This document shows, in pieces, positions 27,801-35,891 of a stretch of 64,000 nucleotides of DNA. Positions within the stretch are counted from its first letter, which is position 1; every line of letters begins with the position of its first letter. The stretch lies in contig NZ_LNYU01000085.1 of the NCBI RefSeq assembly GCF_001468135.1, positions 42,919 to 106,918 on the forward strand. Direction: 5' to 3'. Origin of the DNA: Legionella santicrucis. GTDB taxonomy: Bacteria; Pseudomonadota; Gammaproteobacteria; Legionellales; Legionellaceae. The position numbers were made by a program, and so were the translations under genes. The notes beneath the pieces are model-generated. The model had not been told where the DNA came from. It saw only the letters and a list, made by a program, of their open reading frames with translations, and searched no databases.

Positions 27801-28113
27801 TCGGGGCTTGGCTATCATTTAAAAGAAATAAAAGGCGCTCTTCAGGTTGTAAAGCATCGATAGGCAAGTAAGCGCCACCAGCTTTTAAAATAGCCATTAT
27901 TGCGATTAAAAAATCAAAAGAACGCTCAAGACACAGAGCAACTGGTGTATCAGCATTAAGCCCTATGCTTTGTAAATAATACGCAAGTTGATTCGCCTGT
28001 TGATTTAATTGAGCATAAGTAAGAGTCTGTTGGCCATGAATTGCAGCAATATGATGAGGGAATTGAGCTGTATATGCCTCAAACCTACTGGGTATTGTAT
28101 TTTTATTATCCAT
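24811..28113 (-). CDS. single-module nonribosomal peptide synthetase (A-T-C)
   Basis: An 1100-residue NRPS. I start it at the ATG at 28113, 8 bases past AAGGG; an upstream ATG at 28161 lacks a ribosome site. The adenylation domain (1-~520) shows IIYTSGSTGVPKGV, NEYGPTEATVAVS, GELAIGG, YKTGDLCRK, GRIDDQVKIRGFRVEP and NGKLDK. The carrier domain has the phosphopantetheine Ser in FFELGGHSLSAARL (~570). The C-terminal ~470 residues are condensation-like; the HHxxxDG motif reads PHLISDN, keeping the second His and the Asp. Pocket residues read by eye (D-M-S-K-I-G-E-V-A-K) are close to the Asn code. There is no thioesterase and no further module. Confidence 0.9.
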   Translation of the reverse strand: MDNKNTIPSRFEAYTAQFPHHIAAIHGQQTLTYAQLNQQANQLAYYLQSIGLNADTPVALCLERSFDFLIAIMAILKAGGAYLPIDALQPEERLLFLLNDSQAPILITKAASAHKFSQYQGKMILLDKSRVLLSQQPGNNQTTFISEKQLAYIIYTSGSTGVPKGVLIEHRSIINYCQWFGEYTQSKMQQRVDFSASPIFDMAVSVSLVPLLLGLTIVICDTEIKKDPKTYLTYLAGSQIDVIKLTPSYFKLLVQETKNNLIALPHLKSIILGGENLAAAECKAWLSLYPAHILYNEYGPTEATVAVSVYKVQRDSVTNFDVHIPIGTVGPQISYHILDKYHQPVADGEKGELAIGGVCLARGYLNRPDLTQKQFIENFCNQEPKARFYKTGDLCRKRTDGVIEYFGRIDDQVKIRGFRVEPREVENCLAAHSLIKSVAVVTQENEQKEQQLVAYYVLDNKNTELNAVQVRQFLEKQIPDYMIPSAFIRVDFLPLTANGKLDKSALFIPKMRTSHDYIEPVTALEKQLARIWSEELGVKLVGLKDNFFELGGHSLSAARLVSKINHTLKRNITLYDFYKTTCIADLIPVLQHTKGITKIIVNEKTLETTPLSDFQFVLWMADTFEPKAKRLNIIARKRVKGHFDKEALDFAFQAVLKKHEVLIYRVFKLQPKQKASKNLSIELVTKDLSTLSVAKKEQSIEKSMRELEYFKRWSKNAPLILARLFYLNKQESELQICMPHLISDNASVDILFNDLSKFYLQKLKEIEHPTTSRTNELLSAIEVDRQFKKYILTEQQLLESSLEKDSQFWEKYLRNASFFAFPQKHIVRNMKKEKLAYSTYMPISIEIVNKLKHFCEQHHISVNNGLCTVLALALRNCCNNSRNDKPFMVMNIIKSTRDNPTYDNSIGCFLRVEPIKIALDNNETLERLSQQIQQSIIETSNHQHCSNLIKLSAVSTLNTKKKKVQSSLIKLVTPVFTKILQTPLIYRKILQRCISRLMLFKRNHYFVINLNVRNNFLAHDENQTQLFGFKNQGANLQQRDLLAIDYIFEACFLYDEDQKTYYLVISANLTPEFKKKIAQEFVQVMGEISLNLSLAVQSNQ

Positions 28114-28902
28114 TTTGATATCCCTTGTCCTTATCATTTGGGTAATACACAACCTTGCCATTTAGGTAAATACCAGCTCCATTATTGAAACGACTGGTAC
28201 TAAAAAAGACATCTATAAAAAGAGTAACAACATTACCTAATCCAAATGCTTTAACTATCAACCTGAAGCATTAAGACTAAGCCAATTCATTAAAGCTATT
28301 TAAGAGTAAGAAAACTGAGCTGAATAATATTAAAAGTATAAGATATGAAAATGCCATTATCCATTTTATGGGATGAGGACAATATGCAATAGATCGTATG
28401 TAGAAACATCAATATTGGACATAACAGGCTAAGGACTGTTGACTATTCGTCTTCTAATACCCGACGTCCCGTGGCTTGTCCGCAGTATCCAGTAATCTTG
28501 ATGAATATAAAAGTCTATTGCTCAAATACAGATCTCGCTGTATCCCGCGGACAAGCGGACGTCGGGAACTGAATTGTTAACAGACCCTAGCTAAGCAAAC
28601 GTTAAATAAAGTCAAGTTTCTATAACGTGTAGCTAAAAATACTCAACATAACCCATTTAGTTTTATCATTATCATCCCACCTTCTATCTACAACCAAAAT
28701 GAAACAATTAAAACCAATAAGAAAATTTATCATTCCAAATGAATTAAATTAATACGCCCTTAAGGATTTCTTAATGTTTAGAATATATCATACTAGCTCA
28801 ACATTTGATCTTTATGATTTGTTTTGCCTCAATACGAATTTGTGAATAAATAAAAGTCAGGAGATTAAATAGAAAAATCAAAAAATTAATTGGAGTACAA
28901 TT
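28114..28902. other. long divergent region between NRPS and second isocyanide synthase
   Basis: About 790 bases of very AT-rich DNA containing the family A inverted-repeat element (28460-28568). No coding frame or RNA gene is recognised. It must hold the promoters of both divergent genes. Confidence 0.5.
28460..28568. repeat. family A inverted-repeat element (MITE- or REP-like)
   Basis: Two ~31-base arms face each other: CCCGACGTCCCGTGGCTTGT.. at 28460-28492 and its near complement ..ACAAGCGGACGTCGGG at 28538-28567, around ~45 bases of AT-rich DNA. A lone arm lies at 21450-21481. The arms are GC-rich in an AT-rich gap. No transposase is present, so it would move, if at all, with help. Confidence 0.65.
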
Positions 28903-29949
28903 ATGCCGCACCCCCTGACAAGTGAGATTTTAAATATATTATCGGAACATCGAAAAATTCCTGACAACGAAAAAGAAGGTCATACAGTCAAAGAATTTTC
29001 AGAAGCAATCATCAATAAAGTAGATAATATGGTAGTTGATGGAAAGAAAATACGACTTGTGGCACCTGCCTTCCCAGAAAAAGCACCTGTACGAGGAAAA
29101 ACTTTAGGCGATACGCCTGATATGGCCGAATTAGTCTCCTTGCAACACTTAAATAATATCTGCAAGAAAATAGAGGCTGTTTATGGCCCTGGAGCAGAAA
29201 TTGTAATCTATACAGACGGATTTGCTTTTGCTGAGGTATTTCCTGATATTCATACCAAAGAAAAACGTGAAAGTTATCTCGAAAAATTAAATGAAATGAT
29301 AGAAAAAAATGATTTAAAAAATATTAAAATCATTAACTTAGCTGGTACTGTTGATTTAAATAAATACGCAGAAACCGAAACGAGCTTCAGACAAAGAGTT
29401 TCAAAACCTAAGAATGATGATGATATAAATAGCCTTAATTTATATAGAGGACAAATTCAATTTTTTACAACAGAACTCAGTATGGGCTATCCAGAAAAGT
29501 CAAAATCAAAAGTTAAAAAAGAAGCTGAAATCATTTCTCGCGGTGTTGCACGTATGAGTAATGCGCTTAGCAAATATTTATCAATCATTGAGCCAGAAGC
29601 ACTACGCTTGTCATGCCATCCTAAAACAATAGCTACCGACAAAATTGGTATATGGTTTAATGAAGATCATGCCACCGGTGGCACACCTTGGCATAATGCA
29701 GCCGTATATGAGATCAATGAAAAAACTAATAAATGCGTAGTCTCCTTTATGAAAGCACAAGAAGCACGTGAAAAAGGTTATCTTTTAAAAACGGATCAGG
29801 AAGGAAAACCAAGCCACTTTGTATCTGACAGTGTCTACCGTCATGCATGTACGTTACAGTCTTTTTTTAGATCAATACATAATAAAAAAATGTCAGTGGA
29901 AGCCCCCCAAAAGCCTATGGAAGAATCAACTAAGTTTGAGCTTATTTAA
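28903..29949 (+). CDS. second PvcA/DIT1-family isocyanide synthase
   Basis: A 348-residue member of the same family as the protein at 7495-8538, but clearly diverged. It shares the layout: LVAPAFPEKAPVRGKTLGDTPD (residues ~48-69), IVIYTDGFAFAEVF (~104-117), YRGQIQFF, ALRLSCHPKT (~229-238), IGIWF and TPWHNAAVYE (~262). The ATG follows a GGAG ribosome site. It diverges from the NRPS gene and has no PvcB-like gene after it; the nearest oxygenase is the SyrP-like one at 23479. The substrate may differ from Tyr/Trp. A product in which the isonitrile acid is combined with an NRPS-bound amino acid is plausible but inferred. Confidence 0.85.
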   Translation: MPHPLTSEILNILSEHRKIPDNEKEGHTVKEFSEAIINKVDNMVVDGKKIRLVAPAFPEKAPVRGKTLGDTPDMAELVSLQHLNNICKKIEAVYGPGAEIVIYTDGFAFAEVFPDIHTKEKRESYLEKLNEMIEKNDLKNIKIINLAGTVDLNKYAETETSFRQRVSKPKNDDDINSLNLYRGQIQFFTTELSMGYPEKSKSKVKKEAEIISRGVARMSNALSKYLSIIEPEALRLSCHPKTIATDKIGIWFNEDHATGGTPWHNAAVYEINEKTNKCVVSFMKAQEAREKGYLLKTDQEGKPSHFVSDSVYRHACTLQSFFRSIHNKKMSVEAPQKPMEESTKFELI

Positions 29950-29954
29950 TGAAA

Positions 29955-29987
29955 TTGGGGTTGGCCTTGCTAAATAACCAACCCCAA
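29955..29987 (+). terminator. hairpin after second isocyanide synthase
   Basis: Perfect 10-base stem TTGGGGTTGG / CCAACCCCAA with a 13-base loop, starting 6 bases past the stop codon. It lacks a T run on the plus strand but is very stable for its surroundings. Confidence 0.55.
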
Positions 29988-30116
29988 AAATACCTTATTG
30001 GTTATTGTTCCATTGCTTTCTTTAAATCATTTAAGTTAAAGTACCCACGTAATCTGTTTCAAATTAAATCATAAATGAACACTATTTTATTAACTAGCTT
30101 AGGTGAATGACAATTA

Positions 30117-30566
30117 ATGAAAATTTGGATTGATGGTGATGCCTGTCCTAAGGTAATTAAACAAATTTTATTTCGTGCAGCCATGAAACGCCATATTTTG
30201 GTAATTATTGTCGCAAACCACCTAGCAACCATTCCACCTTCACCGTTTATTAAAAGAGTTAAAGTTGAATCAGGGTTTGATGGGGCTGATAAATACATCC
30301 TCGCTCAGGTACAAAGCCAAGATCTGGTAATTACTGCGGACATTATTTTGGCGGATCATATTATTACAAAACAAGCATTTGCTCTTAACCCCCGGGGCAC
30401 CCTTTATTCTACTGATAACATAAAACAAGTTCTCACTATGCGTCATTTAAATGAATCTCTAAGAGAAAGCGGTTTAATTCGTGGAGGATTAGATACGTTA
30501 AGCCCCAAAGAAATTCAACATTTTTCAAACCACTTGGATCGCATGATTACCCAACTACATACATAA
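30117..30566 (+). CDS. yaiI: YaiI/YqxD family protein (UPF0178, DUF188)
   Basis: A 149-residue protein of the conserved UPF0178 family. The start MKIWIDGDACP, then IVANH, FDGADKYI, DLVITADIILAD, ALNPRG and the end LNESLRESGLIRGG are all family signatures. The fold is PIN/NYN-nuclease-like with conserved Asp residues, but no function has been firmly shown. Length is normal (about 150). It is a single gene between two longer intergenic gaps. Confidence 0.92.
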   Translation: MKIWIDGDACPKVIKQILFRAAMKRHILVIIVANHLATIPPSPFIKRVKVESGFDGADKYILAQVQSQDLVITADIILADHIITKQAFALNPRGTLYSTDNIKQVLTMRHLNESLRESGLIRGGLDTLSPKEIQHFSNHLDRMITQLHT

Positions 30567-30884
30567 CTGGCTCGTGTTATACGTTGAAAGTTAGATTTGT
30601 TCCCCGAAGTATTCTTGAATACCAATTAGAAATCTACTACTCACTTAGAGTTAGATATTCATTTTTATCTCTTTAATCAATATATAAACTCTAAAATAGC
30701 CTAAAGTTACTTTTCCTAAAGCTTACAGTGAGTTAACATAACGAACAATCTGGAAGTTATATGTTTTTGTAATTACAATATTGTGCATCACAATAGGAAA
30801 AAAGAAGACATTGTTCTTAAAAAAATGATTTATTTCCATATTGCATAAAAAGACACTACGCCTAGAGAACTAAAGGGAGGTACA
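30567..30884. other. intergenic, no gene seen
   Basis: About 320 bases of AT-rich DNA between YaiI and the next gene. I see no repeat or RNA gene. It should contain the promoter of the gene starting at 30885. Confidence 0.4.
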
Positions 30885-31706
30885 ATGGGCATTTTTAAAG
30901 AGATTGCAATCCGTTATTGTGAAAAAATATATGATGCCTACAAGTTACAGGCAGATGAAAAAACCTATAAAGGTAAGGAAGCTGAATTATTAATCGAAAG
31001 AAATGAGTTTGCTCGATGTCTCATTAAAACAATAAGATCAAAGGAATTGAATGAGGATTACAATCAGTATTTTCAACAACTTTTGAATGAAATTTCCACT
31101 GCATTAGAGCATGTTAATACTACTGTTATTGATTATAATAGCAAACACAGTACAGCATTTACATCCGATCTGTATGACTCATTTTTTACATCCAGCTTGA
31201 AAAATTTTATTAATGCTTTAAGCGACCTATATCAAAAAAGCCCTGAAATCATCAAGAGCATTCAGGATAATTCATCGTTTAACAATAATAGAAGTGTGCC
31301 CTGGATTTATCAATTTTCTTTTGTATTATATGAATATATTCTTGAAAAAGAATTCGAACTTGCTACTAATAAAAATGGTAGAGATATCTTCGATACAAAG
31401 ATACAATTGATTCAGAAGTATGTTCAAAATGCCGCGAGCCTGTATTCACGTTTTGAAAATAATGAAGAAGATAGTGAATACAAAGAACTTACAAAAATGT
31501 TGCTGCAAAAAATGCAAACAGATGAAAATGATATCCAACGACGTAAATCGCAACAAAGTACAAACTCGGTGTATTCTTATTTTTCGCAAACATTTTATAA
31601 AGCCAGTGAAACAATAATGGGGAAAAGTCAGTTAGGAGAAAAAATCGATTTCTTGATAAAGGAGTTTAATGAACGATCTATGGTAAACACTCTTCAGTAT
31701 TATTAA
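30885..31706 (+). CDS. hypothetical helical protein, possible effector
   Basis: A 273-residue protein that I do not recognise. It is acidic to neutral, largely helical, has no signal peptide or membrane segment, and lacks catalytic motifs I can name. The C-terminal third has a charged helix (ELTKMLLQKMQTDENDIQRR) followed by a Ser/Tyr/Phe-rich piece (NSVYSYFSQTFYKA). A GGGAGG ribosome site supports the start. The gene is alone, with a terminator right behind it. Its isolation and composition resemble Legionella effector candidates, but that is weak evidence. Confidence 0.6.
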   Translation: MGIFKEIAIRYCEKIYDAYKLQADEKTYKGKEAELLIERNEFARCLIKTIRSKELNEDYNQYFQQLLNEISTALEHVNTTVIDYNSKHSTAFTSDLYDSFFTSSLKNFINALSDLYQKSPEIIKSIQDNSSFNNNRSVPWIYQFSFVLYEYILEKEFELATNKNGRDIFDTKIQLIQKYVQNAASLYSRFENNEEDSEYKELTKMLLQKMQTDENDIQRRKSQQSTNSVYSYFSQTFYKASETIMGKSQLGEKIDFLIKEFNERSMVNTLQYY

Positions 31707-31747
31707 TCTTTAACTATCTCTTTAACTAAATGTGAGAACGCTATTAC

Positions 31748-31778
31748 AATACATCATCTAAGGTTAGATGTATTTTTT
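31748..31778 (+). terminator. intrinsic terminator
   Basis: Stem AATACATC / GATGTATT (with an alternative inner stem CATCTA / TAGATG) followed directly by a run of T, 42 bases past the stop of the 30885 gene. Confidence 0.75.
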
Positions 31779-31820
31779 CACAATAAAGTACAGAGATGGG
31801 ATGGATCAGATGAGTTCCCC

Positions 31821-31905
31821 CCACTGCCATTGACTTAAGAGTTTTCGCGAAACGGGAATCTATTTCTAAGCATTGTGCGAGGACAACTACAAGATCCTTA
31901 AGTTT
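31821..31905 (+). repeat. dispersed repeat family B, copy 2
   Basis: Has CTGCCATTGACTTAAG, then TTCGCGAAACGGGAATC and TATTTCT, as in copy 1, and a tail GCGAGGACAACTACAAGATCCTTAAG that matches the body of copy 3 at 38380-38432. The two ends would form terminal inverted repeats of the type TGCCATTGA-TTAAG. Confidence 0.55.
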
Positions 31906-31924
31906 TTAATTACATCAGCAGATG

Positions 31925-32082
31925 CTCAACATCTGCTTTCCTTCTTGCGGCTATAATCGAATAAAAAACGAGGTAATTTGCGTTGTGCAGCCTCACGCAC
32001 GGTAATCAGCCACAAAAGAAATAATCCTATCCGAATCCAATTTTTAATTGGATCACTCGTTGCTTTAAACAAACATATAGAT
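31925..32082 (-). pseudogene. possible remnant of an FMN-dependent alpha-hydroxy-acid dehydrogenase N-terminus
   Basis: Just downstream of the amidohydrolase gene, a minus-strand frame without a good start reads ..ITVREAAQRKLPRFLFDYSRKK and stops near 31930. The piece AQRKLPRFLFDY closely resembles the start of L-lactate/glycolate-type FMN dehydrogenases (family form: A-x-x-RLP-x-x-x-FDYIDGGA). The conserved IDGGA that should follow is replaced, so the gene would be cut off there. The match is short and could be chance. Confidence 0.3.
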
Positions 32083-32097
32083 AAGACGATGTTTCAC

Positions 32098-33006
32098 TTA
32101 GGAAATATTATAAAAATTCTTTGCAGTATCTGCGAAAAGAGATTGTTGTTCCTGGAGTGAAAACTCTTTAACAATGGCTTGATATGTCTCATAAAGAGCC
32201 GAGGCTCCTTTTGAACATTTAGTAATAGGTAAATGGCTGCCAAACATACATCGCATTGGACGAAAAATATCGATTGTTGTTTTTATCCAAGGAGCAATTT
32301 GAGTGAAAGACCATTCAAGACCAAAAATACACTCAATAGCAGTAATTTTCACAGAAACATTGTGACATTGACTTAAGCGTTGCATGTCTTTTTTCCATTT
32401 TGAAAAACCAGTTTGAGTTTGATCTAATGGCCAACCCAGGCAATGTAACGCGAATTTAATTGTAGGAAATTGTTCTGCATAATGAAGTACCGAGGGTATT
32501 TCGTGTGCATAAACTTCAAATTCAAAATTAAAAGGATAGTTTTTAAGAATTGCAAAAGATTCTTTTATAATAGGCTCTAGAAGAATCCCCGCCTTATCTG
32601 TATAACATCGATTAGGATTATTGGGATCCCAAAGCAAATGATCACGAACGGAACGTATCAAAGGGATTTTAAGATACTCATCCAGAAGTTGCGAAAGATT
32701 TTCATCACGTAGACTAATATTAGCAATTGCTGCTGACAGCTGTGGATTCTGATTAGCAATATCCTGGGCAAATTGCATTTCTTTGAGTGGATCAGTTGAA
32801 ACCAATTCAGCCATTACTAAACCATCGATTTGAAATTCGTTCATATCCCTAAAATAATCAGCCGGAAGATAGGATTCTGGTAGTTTTTGCTGATAATCTT
32901 TTCCCCATAATAATGCAAGATTCTCATCATAATTTGCCAAAAAAGGATGATGATTTATTTTCTTATCATAAAAATGAAAATGGGAATCTACAATTTTTAA
33001 TGCCAT
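32098..33006 (-). CDS. TIM-barrel amidohydrolase family protein (COG3618 type)
   Basis: A 302-residue metal-dependent hydrolase of the amidohydrolase-2 type, related to L-fuconolactonase-like lactone hydrolases. The first metal motif is DSHFHF (residues 7-12); LIRSVRDHLLWD, a strand FALHCLGWP with His, VSVKITAIE and a closing MRCMFGSHLPI follow. In many members the last motif has Asp (SDxP); here it is SHLP, so metal binding may differ. A GGGAG ribosome site precedes the ATG. It diverges from an SMP-30-like lactonase gene, hinting at a shared sugar-acid/lactone pathway. Confidence 0.82.
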   Translation of the reverse strand: MALKIVDSHFHFYDKKINHHPFLANYDENLALLWGKDYQQKLPESYLPADYFRDMNEFQIDGLVMAELVSTDPLKEMQFAQDIANQNPQLSAAIANISLRDENLSQLLDEYLKIPLIRSVRDHLLWDPNNPNRCYTDKAGILLEPIIKESFAILKNYPFNFEFEVYAHEIPSVLHYAEQFPTIKFALHCLGWPLDQTQTGFSKWKKDMQRLSQCHNVSVKITAIECIFGLEWSFTQIAPWIKTTIDIFRPMRCMFGSHLPITKCSKGASALYETYQAIVKEFSLQEQQSLFADTAKNFYNIS

Positions 33007-33186
33007 TTATTTCTCCCTACTCTATTCTATATTGTTGATAAGCTAGAATTATTAATTTTTCCTGCAATTACAGAAAATAGAAAATATACATACGTCTGAT
33101 TATTATGCCTCCAAAGAAATAGCATCATTTTTAGGCTCCATTGCATGATTTTCAATAATCTTATGATTTTGGATTTTTGAGTCATT

Positions 33187-34086
33187 ATGGATAATAATAT
33201 AATTATTATGAATACGTTTCATCCTACTGTTGTTTTAAGTTCCCAAGCGATCTTGGGAGAGAGTCCTTTATGGTCGCCACATGAGGGTGTGTTGTATTGG
33301 TTGGATTGTTTACAACCGGCGATACATTGTTTTAATCCTCAAACAGCTACTGATAATTTTATTGTCTTAAACCAAATTGTAACGAGTATCTCTTTGTATT
33401 CTGCAAATAGCTTATTGGTTACTGTTGAAGAAGGATATGCTTTTGCAAATCTTTTAACCGGTTCATTAACACCCATCGGCAACCCTTATGCCCATCAAGC
33501 AGTAATTTTTAATGATGGTAAGTGTGACCGTGAGGGACGTTTTTGGTCGGGTACTGCAGCCAAAGATTGGCAATCTCCTATAGGAGTGCTTTTTCAATTA
33601 TCCGCTGATTTAGCATTTAAACCTATGGACAAAGGCTTTATCTTGTCAAATGGTATAGGCTTTAGCCCTGATAATAAATATTTATATTTTTCAGATTCAT
33701 TAACTCATACAATATATCGTTATGATTTTGATTTATCCTCTGGAGCAATTGCAAATAAAAAATTATTTATCAGCATCCCCGATTCCGAAGGACTACCCGA
33801 CGGTATGACTGTTGATGCTCATGGTTTTTTATGGGTTGCCATGTGGGATGGGTGGAGTATTAATCGTTATGATCCACAAGGGAGGAAAGTGGACTCTATC
33901 AAGCTACCTATTCCTAGACCAACTAGCGTTGCATTTGGTGATCGTAATCTTTCGACACTTTTTATTACCTCAGCACGAATGGGGCTTAGTGAAGAACAAT
34001 TACAGCATAGTCCCTTGTCTGGGAATCTATTTGCAATGAACACTTCTTTTAAGGGTTTACCTGAACCCCACTTCAAAGTGAACTAA
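33187..34086 (+). CDS. SMP-30/gluconolactonase (LRE) family protein
   Basis: A 299-residue six-bladed beta-propeller lactonase. The family start LGESPLWSPHEGVLYWLD (Glu metal ligand in GESP) is at residues ~23-40; further blocks are NDGKCDREGRFWSGT (Asn and Asp metal site), LSNGIGFSPDNKYLYFSDS and DGMTVDAHGFLWVAMW. Such enzymes hydrolyse gluconolactone or other sugar lactones with a divalent metal. An internal ATG at 33208 is an alternative start; neither has a clear ribosome site. Divergent from the amidohydrolase gene. Confidence 0.9.
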   Translation: MDNNIIIMNTFHPTVVLSSQAILGESPLWSPHEGVLYWLDCLQPAIHCFNPQTATDNFIVLNQIVTSISLYSANSLLVTVEEGYAFANLLTGSLTPIGNPYAHQAVIFNDGKCDREGRFWSGTAAKDWQSPIGVLFQLSADLAFKPMDKGFILSNGIGFSPDNKYLYFSDSLTHTIYRYDFDLSSGAIANKKLFISIPDSEGLPDGMTVDAHGFLWVAMWDGWSINRYDPQGRKVDSIKLPIPRPTSVAFGDRNLSTLFITSARMGLSEEQLQHSPLSGNLFAMNTSFKGLPEPHFKVN

Positions 34087-34337
34087 AAATACTCTTTCTG
34101 AGTTTAAATTCATCATCTGCAAAATAAAACTCTGTTCTACAATTTTATTGTATTTGGTCAAAGGTAGGCAATTTGTTGTACTTAGTTGAGAGAAACAAAA
34201 TATCAAGCCGTTAATAAACCGTCCTTTTTATATTAAAAGCATATTGAATAAAACAGACAAATGATATTAATATGAGCAACTCTTGGTGCTTATTTAATTG
34301 AGCAAAATTTTTATAAAGAAATAGGTTTGACTAGATA

Positions 34338-35738
34338 ATGAGGAAGAGTTTTTTTCAGGTTACAAAACGATTTATCTATTCTATTTTTTTATTATTCCTG
34401 TTTCAAATCACATGGGCAGAACATCGCTACGATACTATAGTAATTGGTGCGGGAGTGTCTGGACTAACCGCAGCAAAACAATTACATCAGGCACAACAAG
34501 ATGTACTCATTCTTGAAGCAAAAAATCGTACCGGCGGCAGAGTAGATACGAATTATGGCTGGGGGTTCGCCATTGAATTAGGTGCTTCTTGGATTCATGG
34601 CATTGATCACAACCCATTAATCCCTCTGCTAGGAAAACGAGCTATTGCGCCTACAAGCTATGATAACTCTAATCTAATAGCCATGCTTAAGGATTTTGCT
34701 TTGTATGATAGCAAGGGAAAACCTGTATCGGAATACGACTTACACCTATTTTCGAGTTTAACCTATGAGTTTTTACAGTATTGCCAAACTCGTAATAAAT
34801 TAATCACCTTTGAGCAAAATTTCACTGAATTCGTGAAACAAAAACAATTAACTCTGAAACAAAGCTCCTTATTATATTATGCTTTGGATAATATTTATAC
34901 TTACGAATTTGCAGATAATTTGCCACAATTATCCCTTAACTCCTATTTTGTTTCTGAAAAATCAATTGCAACCGGAAAAAACGCCATTATTCCAGAAGGC
35001 TACTTCCAGATTTTCCAACAATTTTCGCGGCATATTCCCCTATATTTGAATCAAATTGTCCGAGAAATTGATTATGATGCAGATGGAGTTACAATTATCA
35101 CCCAAAATGATACCTATCATGCCAAACGAGTCGTCATCACCGTCTCCTTAGGGGTACTCAAATCCAATAAAATCATCTTTCGTCCTAATTTGCCTAAAGA
35201 GAAACGCGATGCAATTGCTCAATTGAAAATGGGTAATTATGAAAAACTTTATTTATTATTTGATAAAGTCTTTTGGGATAAAGATAAAGAATGGATTGGT
35301 ATGTTACCTCATCATAAAGAAGAAGCTTATAACATCTTCAATCTTTACAAATACACTCAAAAACCAATCCTTATCGTATTTACTAGTGGTAAGCTGGCCC
35401 GCGATATGGAAAAAGGTCCGCTCACCCAATGGGTTATGCACCATCTACGACAGATTTATGGAAATCATATTCCTGAGCCGATCAAAACAAAAAGGACTCA
35501 TTGGGCGAGCGATCCATACACTCTGGGTAGTTATTCTTATTTACCTAAAGATATCGATAAAAAAATGATTGCGCTATTAGCCAAGCCCGTTGCAGGAAAG
35601 CTCTATTTTGCTGGAGAAGCAACTTCTACAACGGATCTAAGTACTGTACACGGGGCCTATTTATCTGGGATTAGAGTTGCACATGAAGTACTCACTGATG
35701 TCAAAAAAAACAAAAATCACTCTATGGTTAAGAATTAA
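34338..35738 (+). CDS. exported flavin monoamine/polyamine oxidase
   Basis: A 466-residue FAD amine oxidase with an N-terminal signal peptide (KRFIYSIFLLFLFQITWA, residues ~10-27). The FAD site VIGAGVSGLTAAKQL is at ~36-50, then LEAKNRTGGRVDT and GASWIHG, and near the end YFAGEATSTTDLSTVHGAYLSG, all typical of monoamine/polyamine oxidases. These oxidise amines to aldehydes with release of H2O2. Export is unusual for the family as a whole but is seen in some Gram-negative bacteria. The gene stands alone. Confidence 0.9.
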   Translation: MRKSFFQVTKRFIYSIFLLFLFQITWAEHRYDTIVIGAGVSGLTAAKQLHQAQQDVLILEAKNRTGGRVDTNYGWGFAIELGASWIHGIDHNPLIPLLGKRAIAPTSYDNSNLIAMLKDFALYDSKGKPVSEYDLHLFSSLTYEFLQYCQTRNKLITFEQNFTEFVKQKQLTLKQSSLLYYALDNIYTYEFADNLPQLSLNSYFVSEKSIATGKNAIIPEGYFQIFQQFSRHIPLYLNQIVREIDYDADGVTIITQNDTYHAKRVVITVSLGVLKSNKIIFRPNLPKEKRDAIAQLKMGNYEKLYLLFDKVFWDKDKEWIGMLPHHKEEAYNIFNLYKYTQKPILIVFTSGKLARDMEKGPLTQWVMHHLRQIYGNHIPEPIKTKRTHWASDPYTLGSYSYLPKDIDKKMIALLAKPVAGKLYFAGEATSTTDLSTVHGAYLSGIRVAHEVLTDVKKNKNHSMVKN

Positions 35739-35891
35739 TACCTAGCAAAAACACTAAATTACTTTTAATCATAAAAGTCCTAAATTAAATAGCAAGTCAC
35801 CTCATTTAAATCACCATCCATCATTGGTAATCATTGCACTAAATTAATAAATCGATACAATAAATAAATCTTAAAGGAATAGGAGTAGCGA

